NCBI GenBank assembly: GCA_003649915.1
Contig: QMTG01000032.1
Location: forward strand, 1-10,326
DNA: 10,326 bases
DNA from: Thermoplasmata archaeon
GTDB taxonomy: Archaea; Thermoplasmatota; Thermoplasmata; B31-G17
Reading direction: 5' to 3'
Part shown: in pieces, positions 1 to 6,959 of the stretch
Layout: each line of letters starts with the position of its first letter
How positions within the stretch are numbered: the stretch's first letter is position 1
Notes under the pieces: generated by a model
Databases searched by the model: none
Told to the model about the DNA's origin: nothing
Seen by the model: the letters and a program-made list of their open reading frames with translations, nothing else
Position numbers and translations under genes: made by a program

Positions 1-1345
1 ATGCAAGGGTGAGAACACTCACAACCATTGCGATTATTGCAAGGATTGGGTTAAACTTGTAAACCGACTCATAGATCAAAACCTTGGAAGCGTAGCCGTT
101 GAATGGTGGAATTCCAGCAATTGCAAGGGCACCAATCATGAAGAATATCGTGGTCAGGGGCATTTTGTGCGCCAGACCACCCATCTTGTTGAGGTCTCGC
201 GTTCCTGTGACATAAAACATGGCTCCCGAGGTCAGGAATAAAAGGCCTTTATACATCGCATGGTTTATTATATGAAATATTCCCCCCTCCATGGCTTTTA
301 TTCCGTAGGCGTTCAGAGCATCAGCGTTTCCAAGCACTGCTATTCCTACGCCCACGCCGAGAAGCATATATCCGGTTTGCGATATTGCGTGGTACGCCAT
401 CAACCGCTTAACGTCCTTCTGCGGTATGGCCATTGTAACGCCAATAAACATGGAGAGAACGCCAAGGATTATCACAGCCCAGCCAATTGTGTAGTAGTTC
501 ATGGAAACCTCCAGCCCATAAAGCGTGAACGCTGTGCGGAATAGGGCGTATAACGAAACCTGGCTTATGACGACAAGCATTGCGGTTATTGATGCTGGTG
601 CCTCGCTATATGAATCAGGAACCCACATGTGCATGGGCACTGCACCACACTTCATGGCAAAGGCCATGATAAGAAGGACTAGGGCAATTTTATCCAGCAT
701 TGTGTACTTCATTCTTTCGGCAAGCATTGCAATGTTAAGGGCATCATACTGCCCGTATAGAAGGCCTATAGAGAATAGCATCATCATCGCGCCGACCGCG
801 CTGACCAATATATACTTAAATGCCGCCTCGCCCGCCTCTCCCCTGTCAGTGCGTGTAGCGACTAAGGCTGCAGCAGATATGGACAATATTTCAAGGAATA
901 CGAACATGTTGAATAAATCGCCCGTGAATTCCATGCCAAACATTCCTACAAGAGAGAGCAGTAGGAGAGTGTAAAACTTATCCAGCGCATACTTTTCGTT
1001 CATGAACGCCCATGAATATATGGATGCGGCCAGTGTAACAGTGGCGCTTATTATCGACATGAAAACTCCCATGCCATCAACAACGAATATTATTCTCACA
1101 GGTACCTTATACCCAGAGGGCATGGTCAGGGTGGGGGATGATGAACCGTACGTGTAGACGCGGATACCATTATGTATGACATCGTAAGCCAGCAGAAGAA
1201 CCATTACCTCAACTACCGCTATGATGGCAATAACAAAAATATTTCTCGCCCTTGGCCCAATCTTGCTTATTAGCGGGGTCAGGAACGCAGCAAATAGCGG
1301 GACTGCAACTATGAGGGCAGGATAATGCTCAATGTACGGTATCAT
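1..1345 (-). CDS. mnhD: MnhD/MrpD-type (MbhH-like) antiporter subunit, partial at the window edge
   Basis: This is the large ion-translocating membrane subunit of an Mrp/Mbh-type Na+/H+ module, homologous to complex I NuoL/M/N. The frame is open from the ATG at 1345 to the window edge, about 448 codons; the family is usually near 500 residues, so the C-terminus is missing. Recognisable family hallmarks are DLFNMFVFLEIL with Glu152 (the helix 5 glutamate), AMKCGAVPMHMWVPDSYSEAP with Lys232 (the helix 7 lysine), HIINHAMYKGLLFL with Lys366, and GIPPFNGYASK with Lys421 (the helix 12 position). All expected charged residues of the proton path are therefore present. The ATG overlaps the mnhC stop (ATGA) and has an AGGAGGT ribosome site about 7 nt upstream. 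It is the eighth gene of the operon that starts at 3837. It could equally be called MbhH; the genes left of base 1 would decide. Confidence 0.93.
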   Translation of the reverse strand, partial: MIPYIEHYPALIVAVPLFAAFLTPLISKIGPRARNIFVIAIIAVVEVMVLLLAYDVIHNGIRVYTYGSSSPTLTMPSGYKVPVRIIFVVDGMGVFMSIISATVTLAASIYSWAFMNEKYALDKFYTLLLLSLVGMFGMEFTGDLFNMFVFLEILSISAAALVATRTDRGEAGEAAFKYILVSAVGAMMMLFSIGLLYGQYDALNIAMLAERMKYTMLDKIALVLLIMAFAMKCGAVPMHMWVPDSYSEAPASITAMLVVISQVSLYALFRTAFTLYGLEVSMNYYTIGWAVIILGVLSMFIGVTMAIPQKDVKRLMAYHAISQTGYMLLGVGVGIAVLGNADALNAYGIKAMEGGIFHIINHAMYKGLLFLTSGAMFYVTGTRDLNKMGGLAHKMPLTTIFFMIGALAIAGIPPFNGYASKVLIYESVYKFNPILAIIAMVVSVLTLA

Positions 1346-1710
1346 CCTTTCAACCTCCTAGCCTTCTTTGCATCAATTGTTCCATAATGCTTGCCAATTT
1401 GAACAACAAAGGAAAGAATCATCGCGGTTGTTGCAACCCCTATAACTATTGCAGTAAGTGTCAAAGCTTGTGGTGTTGGCAATACCATGCTATGTGCTGG
1501 TGCGCCCTTTGCTACGGGAGCATTGGTATATATCGGCGCAACTGCTCCCTTTCTATAGCCCAGCGCTATCAAGAACAGGTTTACAGCGCTCTCAACAATG
1601 TTCAGACCTATCACGATCTTAATCAAATTGCGCTTGAACATCATGGCGTAAAATCCCATGGCTATAAGGATGGCTACAACAATGAACGGAAAGTTGTAAA
1701 GGTAGTTCAT
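1342..1710 (-). CDS. mnhC: MnhC/MrpC-type (MbhG-like) antiporter subunit
   Basis: A small three-helix membrane subunit of 122 residues, homologous to complex I NuoK, which packs against the MrpD/NuoL-like subunit in the Na+/H+ module. The family signature LPTPQALTLTAIVIGVA is seen at about residues 77-93. The conserved helix-2 region IGLNIVESAVNL holds Glu40 and Asn44. A polar loop at residues 52-76 separates helices 2 and 3. Length matches the family. The ATG at 1710 overlaps the mnhB stop by four bases (ATGA), and its own TGA overlaps the mnhD start the same way. The upstream GGGGTGG is a moderate ribosome site, so translational coupling is likely. No oddities were seen. Confidence 0.95.
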   Translation of the reverse strand: MNYLYNFPFIVVAILIAMGFYAMMFKRNLIKIVIGLNIVESAVNLFLIALGYRKGAVAPIYTNAPVAKGAPAHSMVLPTPQALTLTAIVIGVATTAMILSFVVQIGKHYGTIDAKKARRLKG

Positions 1711-2174
1711 TTTTTACCACCCCTGAACATGACATAAACTATTGCTCCAAGCCCGCCAATGACCTCAATTCCCACTGCTATGTTCATGAGCGGTATTACA
1801 CCACCTGTGTTAAGATTACCAAGGTTCGGGCCAAGCGGAGGCTCTGTTGAAAAGATTGGGATTGCAGGCTGCGCCCCTGGGGATAAAAAGTTGTAGAAGA
1901 AAGTCATGAATATTCCCAGGAATGCAAGGGATATGAAAAGTACGAGTCCCAAGGATTCGCAAGATGTTAGAGAGAACTCGCTGTAGAACTTTTTGGCTTT
2001 TTCTATCCCATGGGCTACTATGATAAGTGCAATCGCAGATGCGAGTACTGCCCCTCCCTGGAATCCACCGCCTGGTGTTAGGTGACCGTGCATCACTATA
2101 TAGAAGCCAAATATTAGAATGAAGAAGTAAAGGAGGTTGGATACTGTGCGCACAATCTTTGACATTGCCATCAT
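1707..2174 (-). CDS. mnhB: MnhB/MrpB-type (MbhF-like) antiporter subunit
   Basis: A four-helix membrane subunit of 155 residues. The family hallmark HLTPGGGFQGGAVLASA is seen at about residues 31-47, after the first transmembrane helix. A long loop rich in Pro and Gly (about residues 99-125) precedes the last helix, which contains VGIEVIGGLGAIVYVMF. In Mrp complexes this protein is part of the core that couples Na+ transport to the proton-translocating subunits. The ATG at 2174 overlaps the upstream stop (ATGA), with GGAGGG about 7 nt upstream. In-frame ATGs also occur at codons 2 and 4, so the exact start could shift by up to three residues. The 151-residue reading frame on the same strand in another phase (1816-2271) is a shadow. 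Confidence 0.95.
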   Translation of the reverse strand: MMAMSKIVRTVSNLLYFFILIFGFYIVMHGHLTPGGGFQGGAVLASAIALIIVAHGIEKAKKFYSEFSLTSCESLGLVLFISLAFLGIFMTFFYNFLSPGAQPAIPIFSTEPPLGPNLGNLNTGGVIPLMNIAVGIEVIGGLGAIVYVMFRGGKK

Positions 2175-2443
2175 TTCTTCTCCCTCCTCTTCTTGAATAC
2201 GGCAGTCGTTCCCGCAACTGCTGTGAAAAGCACTGTTGCCTCACCAAGTGTGTCGAAGCCCCTGTAATCAAAAACTATGGATGTCACAACGTTGTTTGCG
2301 CCAGTCTCCTTCTGCGCGTTTTCTATGAAATAATCGTCCATATCGCTGTATGCTGGTGAGCCAAAACTGTGCATCTCCACTGCAGCATAGAAAAGGAATG
2401 CAGCCATAACGAGCAAAGCCACACCTGCAACCGCGTTTCTCAT
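2171..2443 (-). CDS. mbhE: MbhE-like subunit (separate MrpA C-terminal domain)
   Basis: A 90-residue membrane protein with an N-terminal helix (about residues 4-22), a polar extracytoplasmic stretch, and a second helix after the motif FDYRGFDTLGEATVLF (about residues 58-73). RGFDTLGE is the diagnostic sequence of the last part of bacterial MrpA and of archaeal MbhE. In bacteria this domain is the C-terminus of the large MrpA polypeptide; here it is a free-standing gene, as in archaeal Mbh and Mrp operons. The tail is strongly basic (KKRREKK), probably cytoplasmic. The ATG at 2443 overlaps the previous stop (ATGA) and follows GGAGGGGGGT. It is identified from the motif and from its position between the DUF4040 gene and mnhB. 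Confidence 0.9.
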   Translation of the reverse strand: MRNAVAGVALLVMAAFLFYAAVEMHSFGSPAYSDMDDYFIENAQKETGANNVVTSIVFDYRGFDTLGEATVLFTAVAGTTAVFKKRREKK

Positions 2444-2700
2444 GCACCCCCCTCCAAATGTCTTGTTGCTCTAATTGCTAGCACGTATATGGCGGTTGTA
2501 AGTCCCGCACCAATTCCTGCCTCGGCAATAGCGACGTCAGGTGCGTGGAGAAGGTAGAACTCAAGGGAGAGGAGCAGGCTCATAACTGCCAGTGCTAGAA
2601 CAGCAGATAGCAGGTTTTTGAGTTTAATTGCCAAGTATGCTGATACGAGCACTATGAGCAGGACAACAACATGCATGATTCCCACATAGTCAACATTCAT
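2440..2700 (-). CDS. mbhD: MbhD-like subunit (DUF4040, MrpA-derived)
   Basis: An 86-residue, almost wholly hydrophobic protein with about three transmembrane helices. The motif LLHAPDVAIAEAGIGAGLTT (about residues 50-69) is the DUF4040/MbhD signature, which corresponds to an internal stretch near the C-terminus of bacterial MrpA. Its acidic residues Asp54 and Glu60 sit in an otherwise apolar helix and are candidates for ion handling; this role is inferred by analogy with NuoJ and the MrpA tail. The ATG at 2700 overlaps the mnhG stop (ATGA), and the ribosome site GGAGGTG lies about 9 nt upstream, inside the mnhG coding end. The next gene (MbhE-like) completes the MrpA-tail module, so a domain that is one chain in bacteria is split in two here. 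Confidence 0.9.
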   Translation of the reverse strand: MNVDYVGIMHVVVLLIVLVSAYLAIKLKNLLSAVLALAVMSLLLSLEFYLLHAPDVAIAEAGIGAGLTTAIYVLAIRATRHLEGGA

Positions 2701-3053
2701 GGAAGTTTCACCTCCTCAAGCCTGTCCACTACCGCTCTCTCAGGCTTGACACCCGCCCTGTGTGAAGCCCTTGCTATGGCATGGGCACCTGTCGGATTTG
2801 TCACAAGGATTGCTGCAAGTGCTACTATTGTATGAGTGGCAAGCGGGGCGTAGGAAGAATGCCCGTCGTACCACCATAAAATTCCATAAATTATCACAGC
2901 AAGCGATGTGAATATAGAGCCGAACGTTGTGCATTTTGTGGCAGCGTGCAACCTAGTGTATATGTCGGGCATGCGCATAAGTCCTATCGAGCCCATGAAG
3001 TTGAAGAACAGTCCAATGCCTAGGAATAGGTAAATCACGCATTCAGGTATCAC
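2697..3053 (-). CDS. mnhG: MnhG/MrpG-type (MbhC-like) antiporter subunit
   Basis: A 118-residue membrane subunit with three predicted helices. The family hallmark GLMRMPDIYTRLHAATKCTT is at residues 24-43, directly after the first helix. The C-terminal 25 residues or so (from NPTGAHAIARASHRAG) are polar and probably cytoplasmic. The start is a GTG at 3053 that overlaps the mnhF stop as GTGA; it follows a GGAGGGAGGG ribosome site encoded in the mnhF C-terminus (MEGGM). This is the only junction in the cluster that uses GTG instead of ATG. Its role follows from the family: it is a small structural subunit of the Na+/H+ module, and the charged residues of the hallmark are needed in characterised Mrp complexes. 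Confidence 0.95.
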   Translation of the reverse strand: MIPECVIYLFLGIGLFFNFMGSIGLMRMPDIYTRLHAATKCTTFGSIFTSLAVIIYGILWWYDGHSSYAPLATHTIVALAAILVTNPTGAHAIARASHRAGVKPERAVVDRLEEVKLP

Positions 3054-3316
3054 ATCCCTCCCTCCATATACTTTGCAATATACAGGGTTCCTATGAAGGA
3101 GAGAAGGGCGTAGACTATGGCTACATCTATGTATATTATTTCCTTGAATGCCGCCCCGAGAAGTATCATACCTGCGACCACCAATGTGTTTATTGTATCT
3201 AGGGCTACAACCCTATCCCCAACTGTTGGACCAAGGGCAAGTCTGAGAAGCCCTATCAGCATGTATGCGAGCAAGAGCGTGCCAGTAATCAGGAAAATTG
3301 TGCTCATATCGCTCAT
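3050..3316 (-). CDS. mnhF: MnhF/MrpF-type (MbhB-like) antiporter subunit
   Basis: An 88-residue membrane subunit with three helices. The family hallmark LRLALGPTVGDRVVALDTIN is at residues 24-43; Asp34 matches the conserved helix-2 aspartate that is important in bacterial MrpF. The start is placed at the ATG at 3316, not at the longer in-frame TTG at 3337. The ATG overlaps the mnhE stop by four bases (ATGA), as at the other junctions, and has a perfect AAGGAGG site 8 nt upstream, whereas the TTG version would begin on top of that site. The stop overlaps the mnhG GTG. The gene is the second of the operon. Confidence 0.95.
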   Translation of the reverse strand: MSDMSTIFLITGTLLLAYMLIGLLRLALGPTVGDRVVALDTINTLVVAGMILLGAAFKEIIYIDVAIVYALLSFIGTLYIAKYMEGGM

Positions 3317-3837
3317 TCTGCAATCCTCCTTATCCAATCAGGAAACTTTCCGCAAACAAGTTTGTAATCGCAGATATCCTTTTCCTCAGCACCATTCTTC
3401 ACATTTATCCAGTGCACAAAAAGGTCGCCTGAGTTCTCGTCCACATCCACGCTCAGCGTGCCTGGTGTCAGGGTGATGGAGTTTGCCAGCATTGTTATGC
3501 CCAAGTCTGTCTTGAGATTTGGTCTTATCCTAACAATACCAGGCCTGATTTTACCCGTTATCACCCTATAAGCGACATCAAAGTTAGCCTTTGCCATCGC
3601 TATGAAAAACGGACCTATTAAGTACGCTGCAAACAAGAACCAACGAGCAGGGTTGAGCATTCTCCAGTCCTTACCTTTTACAAACCTTCCCGCAACAACT
3701 CCTGTTACCACGGAGAAGAATATGCCCGCATAAATCTCCTTTAAATCCCATAAATAAAGGAGGTTTCCTGAGCCCATGGTCATGAAAAGCCAGGCAAGGA
3801 ATGCGAGCACTGAGGTCAGTATGATTGCTCCAATCAC
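3313..3837 (-). CDS. mnhE: MnhE/MrpE-type (MbhA-like) antiporter subunit
   Basis: First gene of the eight-gene cluster, 174 residues. It has an N-terminal membrane part (hydrophobic stretches at about residues 2-20, 36-50 and 66-85) and a soluble C-terminal domain. The family hallmark LANSITLTPGTLSVDVD is at about residues 117-133. The C-terminal VHWINVKN stretch also fits MnhE. The start is a GTG at 3837: an in-frame TGA lies directly before it, and the next in-frame ATG would remove the first helix. AAGGAGGG lies 7 nt upstream. An out-of-frame ATG four bases upstream is a potential competing start. A good TATA box 54-62 bases upstream of the GTG suggests that this gene begins the transcript. 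Confidence 0.95.
   Translation of the reverse strand: MIGAIILTSVLAFLAWLFMTMGSGNLLYLWDLKEIYAGIFFSVVTGVVAGRFVKGKDWRMLNPARWFLFAAYLIGPFFIAMAKANFDVAYRVITGKIRPGIVRIRPNLKTDLGITMLANSITLTPGTLSVDVDENSGDLFVHWINVKNGAEEKDICDYKLVCGKFPDWIRRIAE
3325..3331 (-). promoter_or_regulatory. Ribosome binding site that decides the mnhF start
   Basis: AAGGAGG, a perfect match to the anti-Shine-Dalgarno core, lies 8 nt before the ATG at 3316. The longer in-frame TTG start at 3337 lies upstream of this site and has no site of its own, so the shorter product is preferred. Confidence 0.85.
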
Positions 3838-3844
3838 TCATCTT

Positions 3845-3852
3845 CCCTCCTT
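3845..3852 (-). promoter_or_regulatory. Ribosome binding site of mnhE
   Basis: AAGGAGGG lies 7 nt before the GTG at 3837, which supports that start. An out-of-frame ATG at 3841 is only 3 nt from the same site, which is closer than usual. Confidence 0.8.
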
Positions 3853-3890
3853 TTTACTGCATTGGCAACGTGGGGCAGATTGGAATGGCG

Positions 3891-3899
3891 TATAAAAAG
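3891..3899 (-). promoter_or_regulatory. TATA-box promoter of the mnh/mbh-like cluster
   Basis: On the minus strand the sequence reads CTTTTTATA, a good archaeal TATA box, within the 127-base gap between leuS and mnhE. Transcription would start about 25 bases further on, near 3870, which leaves a leader of roughly 30 nt that contains the mnhE ribosome site. The rest of the gap shows no stem-loop or other clear regulatory element. Just after the leuS stop there is only a weak T-rich stretch (CTTTATTTC), so no confident terminator is called. Confidence 0.65.
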
Positions 3900-3964
3900 T
3901 TATCGCCCATGTAGCACGTAGTTCAGCAATAAACGATTTTTTCGAAATAAAGGTGCACAGCAAA

Positions 3965-6856
3965 TCATTCCACGTATATTGCGGGCTTCCAAGGCTCTGC
4001 TTTTTCAGCCCTACCGTGAGGGTCGTAGACATTCTCATCATCCGCCCTATACACAAGAATTGTGGCGTTGAATTCCCTCTGCATAAAATCCCTCGCACTT
4101 TTGAGCACTTCAAACTCGTTTATAACCGTGCCAAATATTTCCCTATCTTTATCTTTCATCTGCTGTGCATCGCGCAAAACCTTGCTCACGTAATTTGGCA
4201 CGGCTTTTCCCAGTTTTTTGGCGAAATCTCTAACGTGGGACATAATTTCGCCCATTGCTTTTTTCCCCAGTGCTGCCTTTTCAAAGGCCAGTCTATAGCA
4301 CTCAAACTTCCATGTTGGCGCCACATAAAGCACGATTTTTTCAGGCTTAATTCCAGTAACTTTAATGATTTCCTGTATATCGTCCATCACCCTCCCTATA
4401 TAAACCTCCTCAGCCTCCGCCTCTATATTTATTGCATTCTCATCTTCGCTTGGATAGGATGATGCGGATAGAAGCCCGCCATTACCAACCTTTTCCCACC
4501 ATTCTTCTGCAAAGTGTGGCGTAAAGGGGCACATCATTGCGAGCCATTTCTTAAGTATGCTTATGAGCAGTTCCCTATTCTTCCCCCCCCTCTTAATATA
4601 CCACCTGATATCCGACGGAATTTCAAAATATATGTCATTTGCTGCTGCCCTCAGGTCAAAGGAGTCCATACTCTTCCTTACGCTAGCGATTCTCCTATTA
4701 AATATGCTCAGCAGCCAGGAATCCATTCTGTGTTTTCCCTCATCTTCCATGGACAACAGAGTGTGGATGAGTGTATCAATTTTCTCTAATCTTTGCTTAT
4801 ACATCATCACCCTGTCATCGTCCCAGACCACATCAACGAATGGGCTCGCTATGTGGCAGTAGTAAAGGCGCAGCCCATCAACTGAAAACTTTTCCGTAGC
4901 CCTTGGTATAGGCTGTGCCCCTCCCTTGGACTTTGATATTTTCCCACCCTTACCAACAACATACCAATGGACAAATATGCCTCTGGGCCAATATTTCTCC
5001 GGCATTATTGCCACATGGTTCATAACAAAAACAGGAAAGTGCACGGTCATATGCTCTTTTCCACCCAGATTTATGTCGAGTGGGTACCAGTATTCCACAT
5101 CTCTCCTAACGTTCTCAATAATTTCAGCATCTAGCCCTGTGATTTTTGCTACATCATTCACATCACCGACTCCGAGAAATACGTAGTCAAAGAAATCATC
5201 ACATAATTGCTCAACCTTTATCAAGCCAGAGTTCACGTACTTTGATATCAAATAATAGGCTGGGTAAAGGGTGGAATCCGATATTGGCTCTATTATCCAT
5301 TTTTTATCAAAGGGCATGGGCGTTCCAAGCCAATCTCCAAGCCTAGCGCACGCTCTATCTTGGAACCAGTCAAGTACGGAGGGCATGTTTTTATAGTACT
5401 CGCTGGGGTATATCTCCATGTTTTTAGCATGCTCTTTTGCCCTTTCCGTGAGTTCCTCGTCCGAATACCTTATAAACCACTGGTCATCAACCTTCTTGAT
5501 GAAAACCCTAGCCCCGCACCTGCATATTACCTCCTCGGACAAATCGTACATCACATCAGCCTCGCCTGACTGCAACATCTCCTCCTTAACAATCTCCTTT
5601 GCCTCATCAACCCTCATTCCCGCATACTTTCCACAGTTCTCGTTCATTACACCCCTGTGAAATCCCTCCTTATACACGATCTTCTTTGCCTCCTCAAGTC
5701 TTGGGTCATCATCGCTTTCAATCCCCATTTTCTGGCAAATTTCCACCGCGGGTAGTGGTCCCCAGCCTTCAATCCTAATGATTGGTATCGGCTCAATTTT
5801 CTCAACAAGGGATTGGTCAATACCGTACTTCTCACAAATCTCCCTGCTCTTCTTCAGCACGTACAGTCCAATCCAGTCAATTGGCGCATCCGATGGTACT
5901 GATGTGACAAGACCCGTGCCCACATCTGCCTCTGCAAACCTTGAGGGCAGGATGGGGATATTACGATGTATCATCGGGGCACGGCAGTACTTTCCAACGA
6001 GTTTTTTCCCACTTATTTTCCCCAAAGTTTTCACGTTTTCCTTTTGATACTTCAACTTCTCTACTGCTTCCGCACTCACCACCCACTTCTCGCCACCAAC
6101 CTCCGCCACCACATATTCAACATCAGGGTTTACCCAGAAGTTTGTCTGGCCAAAAACAGTCTCGGGTCTAAGGGTTGCGGCAACAAGGTATACTTTGCCA
6201 TACTCATCATCGTTGTATTCAAACTTCAAAAGGGTATACTCCACCTTTTCGGCACTCCCACCCTTCAATATGTCTGTTTGTGAAGCATCAATAGCGATCG
6301 GGCCGCAATTTGGACAAAACGGTGCGTAATACGTGCCCTTATACAGCAAACCTCTATCCTTCAATCTTCGAAACTGCCATTCAATAAATTTCATGTAATC
6401 CGGATTTATTGTTGTGGTAAATCTGCGCCAATCAGCCAAAAATCCGAACTTTTTCCAGTAATCCTCAATATATACTTTGTTAAAAAACTTAACAACCTCT
6501 GCAGGATCGCCCAACTTCCTAATAATCTCGTCTGGGCATCCGTTGTCCTTTAGATAATCTATCCAGGCTTGCTCCCCTCTAGCAACGCGCTTTGCAAAGT
6601 TTATTGCTATATTCCCGGTAGCGTGGGTGCCGACAGGAAATAGAACGTTATAGCCACACATTCGTTTATACCTAGCGATAACATCGGCGTATGTGTACCC
6701 CCTCATGTGCCCAACGTGAAGATACCCTGATATGCCAGGGTATGCAAATATAATAAAGAATTTCTTCTTGGTATCATCCCTCTCAGCAATATATAACCCC
6801 TCCTTTTCCCACCGCTCCTGCCATTTTTTCTCAATCTCCCTGTAATTCTCGTACAT
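3965..6856 (-). CDS. leuS: Leucyl-tRNA synthetase, archaeal type
   Basis: Attaches leucine to tRNA-Leu in the cytoplasm, using ATP. It is a class I synthetase of 963 residues, normal for the archaeal/eukaryotic type. Domains in order: Rossmann catalytic fold with the HIGH signature as HVGH (residues 47-50); inserted CP1 editing domain with TLRPET (228-233) and GTGLVTSVPSDAPIDW (313-328), where Asp327 matches the universal editing aspartate; the KMSKS signature as KISKS (639-643); an anticodon-binding helical domain; and a long C-terminal domain ending in AIYVE that in archaea contacts the long variable arm of tRNA-Leu. A cysteine pair (CPNC) lies just before CP1. The start chosen is the ATG at 6856, preceded by GGTGAT at 6 nt. 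A frame extension to a GTG at 6904 is rejected because that codon falls on the TATA box. It has its own promoter and is probably monocistronic. Confidence 0.97.
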   Translation of the reverse strand: MYENYREIEKKWQERWEKEGLYIAERDDTKKKFFIIFAYPGISGYLHVGHMRGYTYADVIARYKRMCGYNVLFPVGTHATGNIAINFAKRVARGEQAWIDYLKDNGCPDEIIRKLGDPAEVVKFFNKVYIEDYWKKFGFLADWRRFTTTINPDYMKFIEWQFRRLKDRGLLYKGTYYAPFCPNCGPIAIDASQTDILKGGSAEKVEYTLLKFEYNDDEYGKVYLVAATLRPETVFGQTNFWVNPDVEYVVAEVGGEKWVVSAEAVEKLKYQKENVKTLGKISGKKLVGKYCRAPMIHRNIPILPSRFAEADVGTGLVTSVPSDAPIDWIGLYVLKKSREICEKYGIDQSLVEKIEPIPIIRIEGWGPLPAVEICQKMGIESDDDPRLEEAKKIVYKEGFHRGVMNENCGKYAGMRVDEAKEIVKEEMLQSGEADVMYDLSEEVICRCGARVFIKKVDDQWFIRYSDEELTERAKEHAKNMEIYPSEYYKNMPSVLDWFQDRACARLGDWLGTPMPFDKKWIIEPISDSTLYPAYYLISKYVNSGLIKVEQLCDDFFDYVFLGVGDVNDVAKITGLDAEIIENVRRDVEYWYPLDINLGGKEHMTVHFPVFVMNHVAIMPEKYWPRGIFVHWYVVGKGGKISKSKGGAQPIPRATEKFSVDGLRLYYCHIASPFVDVVWDDDRVMMYKQRLEKIDTLIHTLLSMEDEGKHRMDSWLLSIFNRRIASVRKSMDSFDLRAAANDIYFEIPSDIRWYIKRGGKNRELLISILKKWLAMMCPFTPHFAEEWWEKVGNGGLLSASSYPSEDENAINIEAEAEEVYIGRVMDDIQEIIKVTGIKPEKIVLYVAPTWKFECYRLAFEKAALGKKAMGEIMSHVRDFAKKLGKAVPNYVSKVLRDAQQMKDKDREIFGTVINEFEVLKSARDFMQREFNATILVYRADDENVYDPHGRAEKAEPWKPAIYVE

Positions 6857-6862
6857 GAGACC

Positions 6863-6868
6863 ATCACC
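6863..6868 (-). promoter_or_regulatory. Ribosome binding site that decides the leuS start
   Basis: GGTGAT, complementary to the 3' end of archaeal 16S rRNA, lies 6 nt before the ATG at 6856. It supports MYENYREIEKKW as the N-terminus, which is where other LeuRS proteins begin. Confidence 0.75.
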
Positions 6869-6903
6869 GCCAAAATAATGGCTCAGGGATAAAAAGATAC
6901 ACA

Positions 6904-6912
6904 CATATAAAT
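6904..6912 (-). promoter_or_regulatory. TATA-box promoter of leuS
   Basis: On the minus strand the sequence reads ATTTATATG. Initiation about 25 bases downstream would fall near 6883 and give a leader of about 27 nt carrying the GGTGAT site. It lies in the 103-base gap after the zinc-ribbon gene. The remainder of this gap holds only a short GC-rich patch (6926-6940) with no convincing hairpin or T-tract. Confidence 0.6.
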
Positions 6913-6959
6913 CAATCGCTGAGCCTGCGCTCCGCGCTGCAACAATGCCCCTATGCTAA

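Noticed and set aside
260..974. Plus-strand open frames of 94 and 149 codons
   Set aside because: They lie antisense to mnhD, whose sequence has clear family motifs, and their translations show no recognisable domain or ribosome site.
3317..3337. Seven-residue N-terminal extension of mnhF from a TTG
   Set aside because: It overlaps the ribosome site that serves the ATG at 3316 and breaks the 4-nt overlap seen at every other junction.
3838..4113. Minus-strand 91-codon frame overlapping the end of leuS
   Set aside because: It is in another phase of leuS, crosses the mnhE promoter, and has no family resemblance.
6857..6904. Sixteen-residue N-terminal extension of LeuRS from a GTG
   Set aside because: The GTG sits on the TATA box, and the LeuRS family begins with the MYENYREIEKKW region.
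6926..6940. GC-rich patch with GCGC repeats as a terminator hairpin
   Set aside because: The stem would be only four base pairs, with no T-tract after it on the minus strand.
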